Source: Telmatobacter sp. DSM 110680 (GTDB taxonomy: Bacteria > Acidobacteriota > Terriglobia > Terriglobales > Acidobacteriaceae). Taken from it: a stretch of DNA of 64,000 nt. Location of the stretch: the NCBI RefSeq assembly GCF_039994875.1, contig NZ_CP121196.1:5642001-5706000 (forward strand). Direction: 5' to 3'. The number at the start of each line of letters is the position of its first letter. Within the stretch, counting starts at the first letter, position 1. Both the position numbers and the translations under genes were made by a program. The notes beneath the pieces are model-generated. The model was not told the DNA's origin and did not search any database. It worked only from the letters and a program-made list of their open reading frames with translations. This document shows positions 17,233 through 25,095 of the stretch, in pieces.

Positions 17233-18672
17233 TCAGGGTTTGAGGTGCGAGAAGATCTGCAGTTTGCTGAAGTCGTTGAACATGATGAACGCGAAGAACG
17301 CCACCAGCACCACAAAGGCGGCCTGGTAGATGCGCTCTTTCACAATCATGCTGATGTCGCGCCGCATGATGCTCTCAATCATCAGCAGCAGGATCAATCC
17401 CCCGTCGAGGATTGGAAATGGCAGGAGGTTCAGGATGCCGAGATTGAGGCTGATGCCAGCGGCAAGTTCAAACTTGGCCAGCCAGTAGCGTTCCTTGACT
17501 GCCTGACCTGCTGCGACCGCGATGCCCACCGGGCCGGAAAGCTGCTTCACCGAAACCTGGTGTGTGAGCACCTTCTTCAGCACGTTCACAATCATCAGCG
17601 AGCCATCCGCGCAGAAGTCTCGCGATTCCTTGACAGCGCTCACAAAAGTCATCGGCTCGGTCCGAACTGGCACTTCTCCGGGCAGTTCCGGGAGGAAGCC
17701 GAGGCGCCAGCCCCCTTCCTGAACATACGGATGAACCGTGATCGGCGGCAGCATTACTCCTTTGCGATCGATCGCAAGGACCAAGGGACTGCCCTTCCCC
17801 GTCTGCATGTAATCCACCAGCGGAAAGACCGTATGGAAGGCATGGCCATCGACGGAGATAATCTTGTCGCCGGACTGCAGACCCGCATTCTGGGCCGGCG
17901 AATTGGGACTGACCTGGTCGATCTGGATCGGAGTCTGGGTGTACTGCACAAAGATGCCGGCTTTACTCAGGTCATCGCGCATTGCATCGATGGTGCCCGG
18001 CAGATGGATGAATGTCTGCAGACTTGCGCCATTGCGATTTACGGTGACTGGAACGGTCTTATTTGTGTTCTCTCCGACAAGATCGTGGAACTTCTGGTAG
18101 TCGGGATTCGCGGTATTGTCGAAAGCCGCAACGGTGTCGCCCGGCTTCAGGCCAGCCTGGTCGGCTGCTGAGCCGGGAGTGACCCATTCGAGCTTTGTGG
18201 TCCGGATATCCGGCACTTCGTTAATGAAGTTGAAGTAGAACAGCATCAGCACGAACGCAAGAATGAAGTTGAAGACCGGGCCTGCCACGCCAATCAGCAT
18301 GCGTTGCCAGCGGGGATGGTTCATGAACGAGCCAGGGTCGTCCACCAGTGCTTCTTCAGAATGAACATCGTCTGGATCTTGATCGTTGAGCCGTTCCGCC
18401 GCCTGGATACCCACAGGCGTGCCGGGAACCATGGCGACTTCGCCGGGGTTCTCGCCCGTCATCTTCACAAATCCGCCAAGTGGCAGCAGGCAGACCTTGT
18501 AGTCGGTGTCTCCGTAGCGAATGCCGAAAAGGCGCGGTCCAAATCCAACCGAGAAGGCCTCGACGCGAACTCCACAGTGTTTCGCGGCCAGAAAGTGGCC
18601 AAGTTCGTGCACCACTACCATCAAGCCGACGAGGACGATGAAAGCTACAGCGGAAACAAGAAAGTCATGCAT
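17233..18672 (-). CDS. rseP: RIP metalloprotease RseP (site-2 protease)
   Basis: 479 residues. The zinc motif HELGH lies in the first membrane segment (H22, E23, H26). Two PDZ domains follow (about 155-235 and 245-330), then the S2P signature LNLGILNLLPFPILDGG, whose Asp is the third zinc ligand, and a final membrane helix. RseP cuts anti-sigma factors and signal peptides within the inner membrane during envelope stress. A charged insert (about 90-115, SEEALVDDPGS region) makes it somewhat longer than the E. coli enzyme. It lies 57 bp downstream of dxr in the classical uppS-cdsA-dxr-rseP order. Confidence 0.95.
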   Translation of the reverse strand: MHDFLVSAVAFIVLVGLMVVVHELGHFLAAKHCGVRVEAFSVGFGPRLFGIRYGDTDYKVCLLPLGGFVKMTGENPGEVAMVPGTPVGIQAAERLNDQDPDDVHSEEALVDDPGSFMNHPRWQRMLIGVAGPVFNFILAFVLMLFYFNFINEVPDIRTTKLEWVTPGSAADQAGLKPGDTVAAFDNTANPDYQKFHDLVGENTNKTVPVTVNRNGASLQTFIHLPGTIDAMRDDLSKAGIFVQYTQTPIQIDQVSPNSPAQNAGLQSGDKIISVDGHAFHTVFPLVDYMQTGKGSPLVLAIDRKGVMLPPITVHPYVQEGGWRLGFLPELPGEVPVRTEPMTFVSAVKESRDFCADGSLMIVNVLKKVLTHQVSVKQLSGPVGIAVAAGQAVKERYWLAKFELAAGISLNLGILNLLPFPILDGGLILLLMIESIMRRDISMIVKERIYQAAFVVLVAFFAFIMFNDFSKLQIFSHLKP

Positions 18673-18729
18673 AAACGAGAGAATTCAGACCTCACAAATG
18701 GCGCGACCCAGCGCAGCAAAGTTTCGGAC

Positions 18730-19884
18730 TCAGCCAACTAGCGCGCTAGCCTTGGCACGCGCTTCCCGGTCCGATGCGAGCACCTCGGCGATGGTTGCGG
18801 GGTGCGACTCCGGCGTGGACGCAAGCACTTTTTCAATTGTACCCGGTATGCCGTTAAAGGGGATTTTGCGCTCCAGGAACGCTTCTACGGCCACCTCGTC
18901 GGCAGCATTTAGGGCGATGCAATGAGCGCCCCCCTTTTCGGCTGCTTCGTAAGCCAGGCGCAAGCAGGGAAAGCGCTCGAAATCCGGTTCCTCAAACTCG
19001 AGATGCCGTAGAGCAGCAAGATCAAAGGTCAAAGTCGATGCCGGACGCTCGGGAAAAGCGAGTGCGTACAGAATCGGCAACCTCATATCCGTCACTGAGA
19101 TCTGCGCCAGGATTGACCCATCCACATATTCCACCAGCGAGTGGACCGTCGACTGCGGATGCACCGTGACCCGCACCTTGTCCGGGGGAACGTCGAACAG
19201 CCTGCAGGCCTCAATGATCTCCAGCCCCTTATTCAGCATGGTGGCCGAATCAATGGTGATCCGACGCCCCATCACCCACGTCGGGTGCTTCAACGCCTCT
19301 TCCGGGGTGATGTGCGCAAACTCGGCCAGCGGCGTCTTCCGGAACGGGCCGCCTGAAGCTGTCAGCCAGATCGTCTTCACCTCGGCATGAGCGCCGACCC
19401 GCATGCACTGGTGTACCGCGTTGTGTTCGCTGTCGATCGGTAAAATCGGGACATTTCTTTCGCGGGCGGCAGCCGTCAAAATCTCTCCCGCGGCGACCAT
19501 GCATTCCTTGTTGGCCAGTCCAACGGGCTTGCCAGCAAGAATCGCCGCATGGGTAGCTTCAAGGCCGGCGACTCCGACAATCGCTGAAACCACAAAGTCC
19601 GCCTCGGGGTGGGTGGAGCAGGCCACAGTTCCCGGCGCTCCCCAGACGACTTCGGTATCGGTCGCTCCCGCCTTCTTCAGCCGGGCTCGCAACTCGTCCG
19701 CTGATTCTTCCGTCGCCAGCGAGACCAGCTTCGGACGCCATCGCAGTGTCTGCGCAAAGGCTTCGTCGACATTGCGTCCAGCGGCCAAGGTCGCTACCTG
19801 GTAGCGGTCGGCAAACTGCTCAACAATGGAGAGGGTGCTCTGTCCGATTGAGCCGGTAGAACCGAGAATGGCAAGTCGTTTCAA
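18730..19884 (-). CDS. dxr: 1-deoxy-D-xylulose 5-phosphate reductoisomerase
   Basis: 384 residues from a TTG at 19884, chosen because the NADPH-binding motif KRLAILGSTGSIGQSTL begins right there; the frame stays open to 19968 but the extra residues are not family-like. Other signatures are NKECMVAAGE, PIDSEHNAVHQC, SGGPFR and WVMGRRITIDSATMLNKGLEIIEA, which bind metal and substrate. The enzyme makes 2-C-methyl-D-erythritol 4-phosphate, the committed step of the MEP isoprenoid pathway in the cytoplasm. It feeds UppS and the two prenyl synthases encoded elsewhere in this window. The cdsA stop is 50 bp upstream. Confidence 0.95.
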   Translation of the reverse strand: MKRLAILGSTGSIGQSTLSIVEQFADRYQVATLAAGRNVDEAFAQTLRWRPKLVSLATEESADELRARLKKAGATDTEVVWGAPGTVACSTHPEADFVVSAIVGVAGLEATHAAILAGKPVGLANKECMVAAGEILTAAARERNVPILPIDSEHNAVHQCMRVGAHAEVKTIWLTASGGPFRKTPLAEFAHITPEEALKHPTWVMGRRITIDSATMLNKGLEIIEACRLFDVPPDKVRVTVHPQSTVHSLVEYVDGSILAQISVTDMRLPILYALAFPERPASTLTFDLAALRHLEFEEPDFERFPCLRLAYEAAEKGGAHCIALNAADEVAVEAFLERKIPFNGIPGTIEKVLASTPESHPATIAEVLASDREARAKASALVG

Positions 19885-19934
19885 CGTTCTTCTAAGACCA
19901 TTGATATCAATAACAAATAGACAAATGTGGCCGA

Positions 19935-20762
19935 CTAAAACCGCAGGCGGATAACCTGAGCGTACCACAGCACCGGAGCAGCCAGCAGGAGGGCGTCGAT
20001 GCGGTCAAGAATGCCTCCATGCCCCGGAAGAAGCGTCCCTGAATCCTTTACACCCGCTGATCGCTTCAGCGCAGATTCAGCAAGGTCGCCCACCTGCGCA
20101 GCCACGTTTACGATCACCGCCAGAACCAGCCAATACCACATGGGCGCATCGGCAAACGACAGCTTTACTGAATTCCACTGCGTCAGATACGAGCTCAGGC
20201 CCAGAAGGATTCCCGCCACCGCTACCGCGCCTACCACTGAACCAATCGCTCCGGCCCAGGTCTTGTTGGGACTGAGGTTCGGAGCCATCTTGCGTTTTCC
20301 GAACGCCCGCCCGGCGTACATCGCCACCGTATCGCCAGCCCACACCGTTAGAAACAGAAATGCCAGCAAAGATGGGCCATTCGATGCCTCCCGCAACATC
20401 GGCAGGGGGATCAAGGTAAGTCCGAGATAGAACAGTGCAAATACTGACACGGTCGCATCGGTTAGCACTCGCTCAACCGGCGAAGCAAAGGTGCAATAGA
20501 CCAGCAAGACAATCGACAGCAATCCAAACAGGGTGGCGGTTTCATCAGGCCACTGGAAGTTACCCATGAAGAGCAGACCGATGGTTCCCAGTGTCAGCAC
20601 CTTAGGAGGCTTGGCTCCTCGATGCTCCGTGAGCGCGAGAAACTCCCAGGCGGCGAGCATTGCGACCGCGGCAACCACCAGCGTAATCAGCCACATGGGG
20701 CCGAGAAACACCAGCGCCAGCACAAGTGGCGCCAAAACCAGTGCAGTGAGAACTCGTTTCAT
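19935..20762 (-). CDS. cdsA: Phosphatidate cytidylyltransferase
   Basis: 275 residues from ATG 20762 (MKRVLTALVLAPLVLAL), chosen over an upstream ATG because the first membrane helix then starts correctly. It is a polytopic inner-membrane protein with about eight helices. The CdsA signature lies near the C-terminus: KRSAGVKDSGTLLPGHGG followed by ILDRIDALL. It converts phosphatidic acid and CTP to CDP-diacylglycerol, the precursor of all phospholipids. Position: downstream of the AAA ATPase gene (53 bp) and upstream of dxr, in the conserved envelope operon. Confidence 0.94.
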   Translation of the reverse strand: MKRVLTALVLAPLVLALVFLGPMWLITLVVAAVAMLAAWEFLALTEHRGAKPPKVLTLGTIGLLFMGNFQWPDETATLFGLLSIVLLVYCTFASPVERVLTDATVSVFALFYLGLTLIPLPMLREASNGPSLLAFLFLTVWAGDTVAMYAGRAFGKRKMAPNLSPNKTWAGAIGSVVGAVAVAGILLGLSSYLTQWNSVKLSFADAPMWYWLVLAVIVNVAAQVGDLAESALKRSAGVKDSGTLLPGHGGILDRIDALLLAAPVLWYAQVIRLRF

Positions 20763-20815
20763 TCCAGGGTTGAGAATACACCGCCGAGGCGGCCATCCGA
20801 GTCGATCTTCTCCCT

Positions 20816-21985
20816 CTAACGCACCGGCCATTCCCACTTCGGAGTGCTGAAAAGGGTGGCGCCCGCCAGCACGGTTTCGCCGAACGACTTCTCCAGGTGC
20901 AGCCGATTGCACTTCGCTTCAAATGCTTTGATGAGAACTGGCGAATGGGACACGACGATTAGTTGCGCTACTTCGGCCGCATGGATAATGAGCCGAGACA
21001 GTGCTGGGAGAAGATCAGGATGCAGACTGGTCTCCGGCTCGTTCAGGACCATCAACTCCGGAGGTCGCGGCGTCAGCAGCGCTGCCGTCCAAAGCAGATA
21101 ACGCAGGGTGCCGTCGGATAATTCAGCAGCGGAAAGCGGCCGCAGAAGACCATGCTGGCGCAATTGCACCTCGAAACGGCCATTCTGCACATCAATTTCA
21201 ATGCGGCTGCCGGGAAACGCGTCCTCAATGGTGCGATCCAGCGCCTCTGCGTCGCCAAAAATGCGAATCGTCTGCAACGCCGCCGGAAGATCCGTGCCGT
21301 CGTTGTTCAGGACCGGCGTAAAGGTCCCTACCTGAGAGACGCGCACTGGCGAAGCAGCATCCGTGCGGAATCCTTCGTAAAACCGCCACCCTCGAATTGA
21401 CTCCCGCACCGCCAGCATCTCCGGAGCTCGCTGCGGGTCGGCGATCGTCGCCAGCATACTGTCGGTTGAGCTCAGTTCCTTGGTCAGGAAGGTGGGCTCA
21501 TCATGCTTTGCGGTCTTCGCGGGCGTCACCTGTACCAGTCGATTGTTACGATCGACAAGAACAGAAGCCCTGCGATAAATACCGCCATGCCAGATACATT
21601 CGCGTTTGATGGCTGGGTCCAGCGGAAATGCCGTCTGCGCCGGCGGAGGATATCCAAGATCGATGCAGTAGCTGTAGGGATCGCCTGCGAATCCCAGTTT
21701 CAGGCTGACGGACTTCTGCCGCGGGGTCCCTTCAACCTTGTGCTCGCCCATCCGGACACTTCGCGCAATCTTCTCAGGACCGGCCCACAACGTCGACGGC
21801 AGTCCACCCTCGCGCGCCAACGAAGCCACGACGGTGTTCAACGCCGCATCGCCGAGCAGCCGAAGAGCGCGATACAGGCTGGACTTGCCGGTTCCGTTGG
21901 CTCCCGTTACCAGGTTCAGTTGCCCAAGCGGCAGCACCAGATTGCGCAGAGACCGATATCCCGACACTGCAAGCGTCTGAATCAT
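20816..21985 (-). CDS. AAA family ATPase (RecF/SMC-like, DUF2813-type) inside the uppS-cdsA operon
   Basis: 389 residues from ATG 21985. The N-terminus MIQTLAVSGYRSLRNLVLPLG is the typical RecF/OLD-like opening, followed by Walker A GANGTGKS (28-35). The ABC-type signature region is ELSDGTLRYLLWTAALL, Walker B is LMVLNEPETSLHPDLL, and the H-loop-like switch is LIVVSHSPVLI. The short middle region lacks the long coiled coil of SMC proteins and no C-terminal TOPRIM domain is seen, unlike OLD nucleases. Cytoplasmic ATPases of this group are often annotated only as predicted ATPases; some take part in defence or DNA repair. Its insertion between uppS and cdsA, 50 bp and 53 bp away, is not part of the usual operon. 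Confidence 0.88.
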   Translation of the reverse strand: MIQTLAVSGYRSLRNLVLPLGQLNLVTGANGTGKSSLYRALRLLGDAALNTVVASLAREGGLPSTLWAGPEKIARSVRMGEHKVEGTPRQKSVSLKLGFAGDPYSYCIDLGYPPPAQTAFPLDPAIKRECIWHGGIYRRASVLVDRNNRLVQVTPAKTAKHDEPTFLTKELSSTDSMLATIADPQRAPEMLAVRESIRGWRFYEGFRTDAASPVRVSQVGTFTPVLNNDGTDLPAALQTIRIFGDAEALDRTIEDAFPGSRIEIDVQNGRFEVQLRQHGLLRPLSAAELSDGTLRYLLWTAALLTPRPPELMVLNEPETSLHPDLLPALSRLIIHAAEVAQLIVVSHSPVLIKAFEAKCNRLHLEKSFGETVLAGATLFSTPKWEWPVR

Positions 21986-22035
21986 TCAACCGAAGGATAC
22001 TGTCTGAAGAGTGTTTTGGTGCGCGAATCTGGAGA

Positions 22036-22869
22036 CTAGCTAGCGGCGATCTTGATCTGTTCGGGATCTTCCTCGACTTCGCCGACGTTCTCGCTAAGCC
22101 CACCATAGCGGCGCTCGCGCTGCTGGAAGGCAGCAATCGCCTCAAGCAGATGGATACCGCGAAAATCCGGCCATAGCCGCTCGGTCACAAAGATCTCGGT
22201 GTACGCGATCTGCCACAGCAGAAAATTCGAAATGCGCATCTCGCCTGACGTCCGGATCAGCAAATCAGGATCGGGCATGCGCGACGTATACAGATGCCGA
22301 TGCACATCCTCTTCGCTGATGCGATCGGGACTGAGATTCTTGTCGTGCACTTCCTTAGCCAGTGCCCGACATGCGTCTACCAGTTCAGAACGCGCACCGT
22401 AATTCAGAGCCAGGGTGAGAGTCGTTCCGGTATTGCGCGCCGTCTCTTCTTCCGCCCAACGCATCTTGTCCTGCACTTCACGCGGCAGTTCGTGAACACG
22501 CCCGATGTAGCGGATCCGCACATTGTTGTCGTTCATTCTCTGCACGTTGCTCTCGAGGTAGCTCTTCAGCAGGCGCATGAGAAAGTTAACCTCGGCGCGC
22601 GGGCGGCGGAGATTGTTTTCGAGCGAAAAGGCATAAAGAGTGAGCCACGGAAGTCCAATACGCGAAGCCGTCTCAGTAACCAGCTGGACGCTCTTGGCAC
22701 CCTGCTGATGGCCCAGAAAACGCTTCAGCGATCGGTGGCCAGCCCAGCGGCCGTTACCATCCATGATGATGGCGACGTGCTCCGGCAGGCGCTCAGGCTT
22801 GAGCGTGTTGTAGACCGCGCGCTCTTCTGAGGTCAGCTCATCGATCCGCAGCATGCCAGTTGGATGCAA
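22036..22869 (-). CDS. uppS: Undecaprenyl diphosphate synthase (cis-prenyltransferase)
   Basis: About 277 residues. The core begins LPEHVAIIMDGNGRWA (catalytic Asp in MDGNGRWA), continues with the TLYAFSLENNLRRPRAEVNFLM substrate region, and ends with LLIRTSGEMRISNFLLWQIAYTE and WPDF. It condenses isopentenyl units onto farnesyl diphosphate to give the C55 carrier for peptidoglycan and O-antigen. The start is uncertain: TTG 22869 has GAGG 8 nt upstream, while ATG 22854 (272 residues) has no clear site. It is the first gene of the uppS-AAA-cdsA-dxr-rseP run. Confidence 0.93.
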   Translation of the reverse strand: MHPTGMLRIDELTSEERAVYNTLKPERLPEHVAIIMDGNGRWAGHRSLKRFLGHQQGAKSVQLVTETASRIGLPWLTLYAFSLENNLRRPRAEVNFLMRLLKSYLESNVQRMNDNNVRIRYIGRVHELPREVQDKMRWAEEETARNTGTTLTLALNYGARSELVDACRALAKEVHDKNLSPDRISEEDVHRHLYTSRMPDPDLLIRTSGEMRISNFLLWQIAYTEIFVTERLWPDFRGIHLLEAIAAFQQRERRYGGLSENVGEVEEDPEQIKIAAS

Positions 22870-23020
22870 GGAAATTGCCTCGACGATATCTTTTACGCTT
22901 TCGGGCTTATACTCGTTCCGCTCGCGTGACCCTAAGCGGTGCCCGTTCCGCATTCGTGGCGGTGACGAACCAGTTTGGCTCGCTCAGCGCGCTTAATGGC
23001 TTCCACATCAACGCCGACCA

Positions 23021-23045
23021 AAGAAAAATCCCCGGCGGCCGGGGA
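23021..23045 (-). terminator. Intrinsic terminator or attenuator between the XRE gene and uppS
   Basis: Perfect 7-bp arms TCCCCGG (23029-23035) and CCGGGGA (23039-23045) around a 3-nt loop. Read on the minus strand, the hairpin is followed by TTTTTCTTT (23021-23029). This is a strong rho-independent terminator. It lies about 175 bp after the XRE stop and about 150 bp before uppS, so it either ends the XRE transcript or attenuates a transcript entering uppS. The remaining bases of the 22870-23220 gap hold no gene; a weak TATGCT -10-like hexamer lies about 30 nt upstream of the hairpin on this strand. Confidence 0.78.
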
Positions 23046-23220
23046 AACCTGGCGACACATTCGAGCCTAGCATATTCCGGGCGTCTAAAATCAACATGCC
23101 AAGGCACATGAACCGAACGTCATCTCTAACTGCGGAGACCTGGCGAACGGCCGTAATACACCGCTCGCCGGTCCCACAAAGAGACGAAGAGAACCGCAGA
23201 GGAGATCGCTTTTCCGCCGA

Positions 23221-23757
23221 TTAGGCGGTGCGGCGTCGTCCCGCAGCCATATCGCGCACTGAGCCATACAGCAGCGTCCGGTGCAGCGAGTCAAGATGCG
23301 GCAGCATCGCCGCGATCTCTGCCAGGAACGGATCCGACAGGATCGCCGAAACCTCTTCATCGCGGCGGCTCCGCGAATCACGCACCAACTGGCGCATGTC
23401 CACTTCGAGGGCATCCGCCAGGCGCTCAAGAGAACCAAGCGTCGGAATCGCCTTGCCGTTCTCGATCTTGGAGATGTAAGTGCGGGGCACCTGCATCCGG
23501 CTGGCGAGTTGCCGCTGGCTTAAGTGGCGTGCTCGGCGAATTTCGCGCACCTGTGCCGCGACCTGGAGTCCAGCCTCGGCCGAAGCCGCTACCGTGGGCA
23601 TCGAGACAAGTTGTGGGGCTAGGGGTGCTGGCTCCTCGATATCAAGGGGCCTCCGGCACTTTCTGCACATGGAGTTGCTGGTTCTGTACTGCACAAGACT
23701 GCAGTAGTCGCACCGCACAACTTCGCGTGTTTCCACGCTGATAAGAGTGGTGGCCAT
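23221..23757 (-). CDS. XRE-family regulator with N-terminal zinc ribbon
   Basis: 178 residues. The N-terminus has a four-cysteine zinc ribbon, CDYC at about 16-19 and CRKC at about 31-34. A Pro/Ala linker follows, then a Cro/CI-type helix-turn-helix (EIRRARHLSQRQLASRMQVP, then TYISKIENGKAIPTLGSLERLADAL, about 72-125). The C-terminal 50 residues are helical and unassigned. This domain order is seen in acidobacterial XRE proteins and could sense metal or redox through the cysteines, which is inference. It is divergent from the HD-domain gene; an inverted repeat at 23857-23887 in the shared promoter region is a candidate operator. Confidence 0.86.
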   Translation of the reverse strand: MATTLISVETREVVRCDYCSLVQYRTSNSMCRKCRRPLDIEEPAPLAPQLVSMPTVAASAEAGLQVAAQVREIRRARHLSQRQLASRMQVPRTYISKIENGKAIPTLGSLERLADALEVDMRQLVRDSRSRRDEEVSAILSDPFLAEIAAMLPHLDSLHRTLLYGSVRDMAAGRRRTA

Positions 23758-23856
23758 GGTTTAAGTTGCGGAGTGCCAGAGCGGGAACTCCACGCGGTCG
23801 TTTGCACCGCGTTAAGTGCTACTTTCGGTCGTGTGAACCATAATTGTCAAGTAGAA

Positions 23857-23887
23857 ACTTAGGGTCAACCCGAAGATTCTCCTAAGT
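23857..23887. promoter_or_regulatory. Inverted repeat in the XRE / HD-domain divergent promoter region
   Basis: ACTTAGG (23857-23863) and CCTAAGT (23881-23887) are perfect 7-bp arms with 17 nt between them, so they lie on the same DNA face about 24 bp apart. It sits about 100 bp upstream of the XRE ATG and about 58 bp upstream of the HD gene. It is suitable as a dimer-of-dimers or dimeric repressor site, but the binding protein is a guess (the XRE product is the nearest candidate). Confidence 0.35.
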
Positions 23888-23944
23888 AACCCTACAAACC
23901 CCGAAGAGACGCGAACCAAGGTGTGCAACACGTAAAATGCGGAA

Positions 23945-24559
23945 ATGACTGACATCGAAAATAGAGAGCAAAAGTTCGACCGCGAACGGGCTTGGCAGCT
24001 CCTCACCGAGTGGACGCAAAGTGAGAGCTTGCGCAAGCACGCCATCGCCGTAGAGATCTGTTTAACGGCTTGCGGCGAAGCAGAAGCCGACCGCCTCGGC
24101 CTCTCTGGCGATGAACGCACAAACTTGATCGAGCTCTACACCACTACCGGTCTGCTGCACGACTACGACTACGAGCGCCACCCGACTGCCGAAGAGCATC
24201 CCTTCGTAGGCGTACGCGAATTGGAGCGGCAGGGCTGGTCGCCCGAACTCCGCACAGCCATTCTGGGGCATGCGCAATATTCCGGCGTTCCCCGCGTGAC
24301 GCATTTAGATAAAGCGCTGTTTGCCTGCGACGAGCTCGCCGGCTTCCTCACCGCCTGCGCACTCGTAAAGCCCACCAAGGCTATCGCCGACGTGGAAGTT
24401 CCAAGCGTGCGCAAGAAAATGAAGGACAAAGCGTTCGCCCGCGGCGTCAACCGCGAAGATGTGATCCAGGGCGCAGCCGAACTCGGTGTCGACCTCGACG
24501 CACACATCGCGTTTTGTCTCGAAGCGATGAAGAAGAGGGCAGGCGAACTGGGGCTCTGA
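23945..24559 (+). CDS. HD-domain (HDIG-like) putative phosphohydrolase
   Basis: 204 residues. The metal-binding HD pair is H72-D73 in GLLHDYDYE, with an upstream helix containing KHAIAVEICL (H32) and a downstream ILGHAQYS histidine. Such small single-domain HD proteins hydrolyse nucleotides or phosphate monoesters; the substrate is not readable from sequence. The closest recognisable type is the YfbR/uncharacterised HDIG group. It is divergently transcribed from the XRE gene across about 190 bp and convergent with the DUF3592-like gene, whose stop is only 14 bp away. Confidence 0.85.
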   Translation: MTDIENREQKFDRERAWQLLTEWTQSESLRKHAIAVEICLTACGEAEADRLGLSGDERTNLIELYTTTGLLHDYDYERHPTAEEHPFVGVRELERQGWSPELRTAILGHAQYSGVPRVTHLDKALFACDELAGFLTACALVKPTKAIADVEVPSVRKKMKDKAFARGVNREDVIQGAAELGVDLDAHIAFCLEAMKKRAGELGL

Positions 24560-24573
24560 GAGGGCAACGCCAT

Positions 24574-24966
24574 TCACCCACGCCTGGTAACGATCATCCA
24601 GATACGCCACACAAGAGCGGCCAGAAAGACAGAAATTGCAATCGCAGCCTTGGTCAGATGAATTAGCCACGCGACAAAGAGAGATCGATTGTAGTAACGG
24701 TTGGGCCTTGAGGGGTCGTATCTGATGAGAATGGATTCTCCCTCAAGCAACTGATAGAGGGCGGACGTATCGTAGGTTACGAACGCGCCGTAATGTTTTC
24801 GGGCGTACTGATCTTTCCACACGAGCATGTCGGCAGATACACGGTTCAATTTAGGGTCGCGCAATCGCAACGCCCTTCTCACTTTTTGGCCGGAAATGAT
24901 TGTGGCTTCGGTTTCGGGCCACTTATCGTAGCCGCGCAACCGTTCCCAGAATTCGATGAGCATCTT
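24574..24966 (-). CDS. DUF3592-like membrane-anchored protein
   Basis: About 130 residues if ATG 24966 (MLIEFWERLRGYDKWPETEA) is used. The frame stays open to 25233 but that would overlap serB on the other strand and the extra residues are not family-like. The sequence has the DUF3592 pattern: W-P-x-T-x-A-T-I, a central Y-G-A-F-V-T-Y-D strand, G-E-S-I-L-I-R-Y-D-P-S-R-P-N-R, and a C-terminal transmembrane helix (about 100-125) ending in basic residues. DUF3592 proteins are membrane-associated and have no assigned function. It shares a divergent upstream region of about 130 bp with serB. Confidence 0.65.
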   Translation of the reverse strand, partial: KMLIEFWERLRGYDKWPETEATIISGQKVRRALRLRDPKLNRVSADMLVWKDQYARKHYGAFVTYDTSALYQLLEGESILIRYDPSRPNRYYNRSLFVAWLIHLTKAAIAISVFLAALVWRIWMIVTRRG

Positions 24967-25095
24967 CGGGTACAGTCTGCCATAAGTTGCAGGTTGGAAC
25001 CCGTTTGAGGCATATGGCACTACAATTCGATCATCATCCCCCTCATCCCAATCATGAAACTTGGCAAGTGGCTGCTCCGATATAGTGGATCTTGA

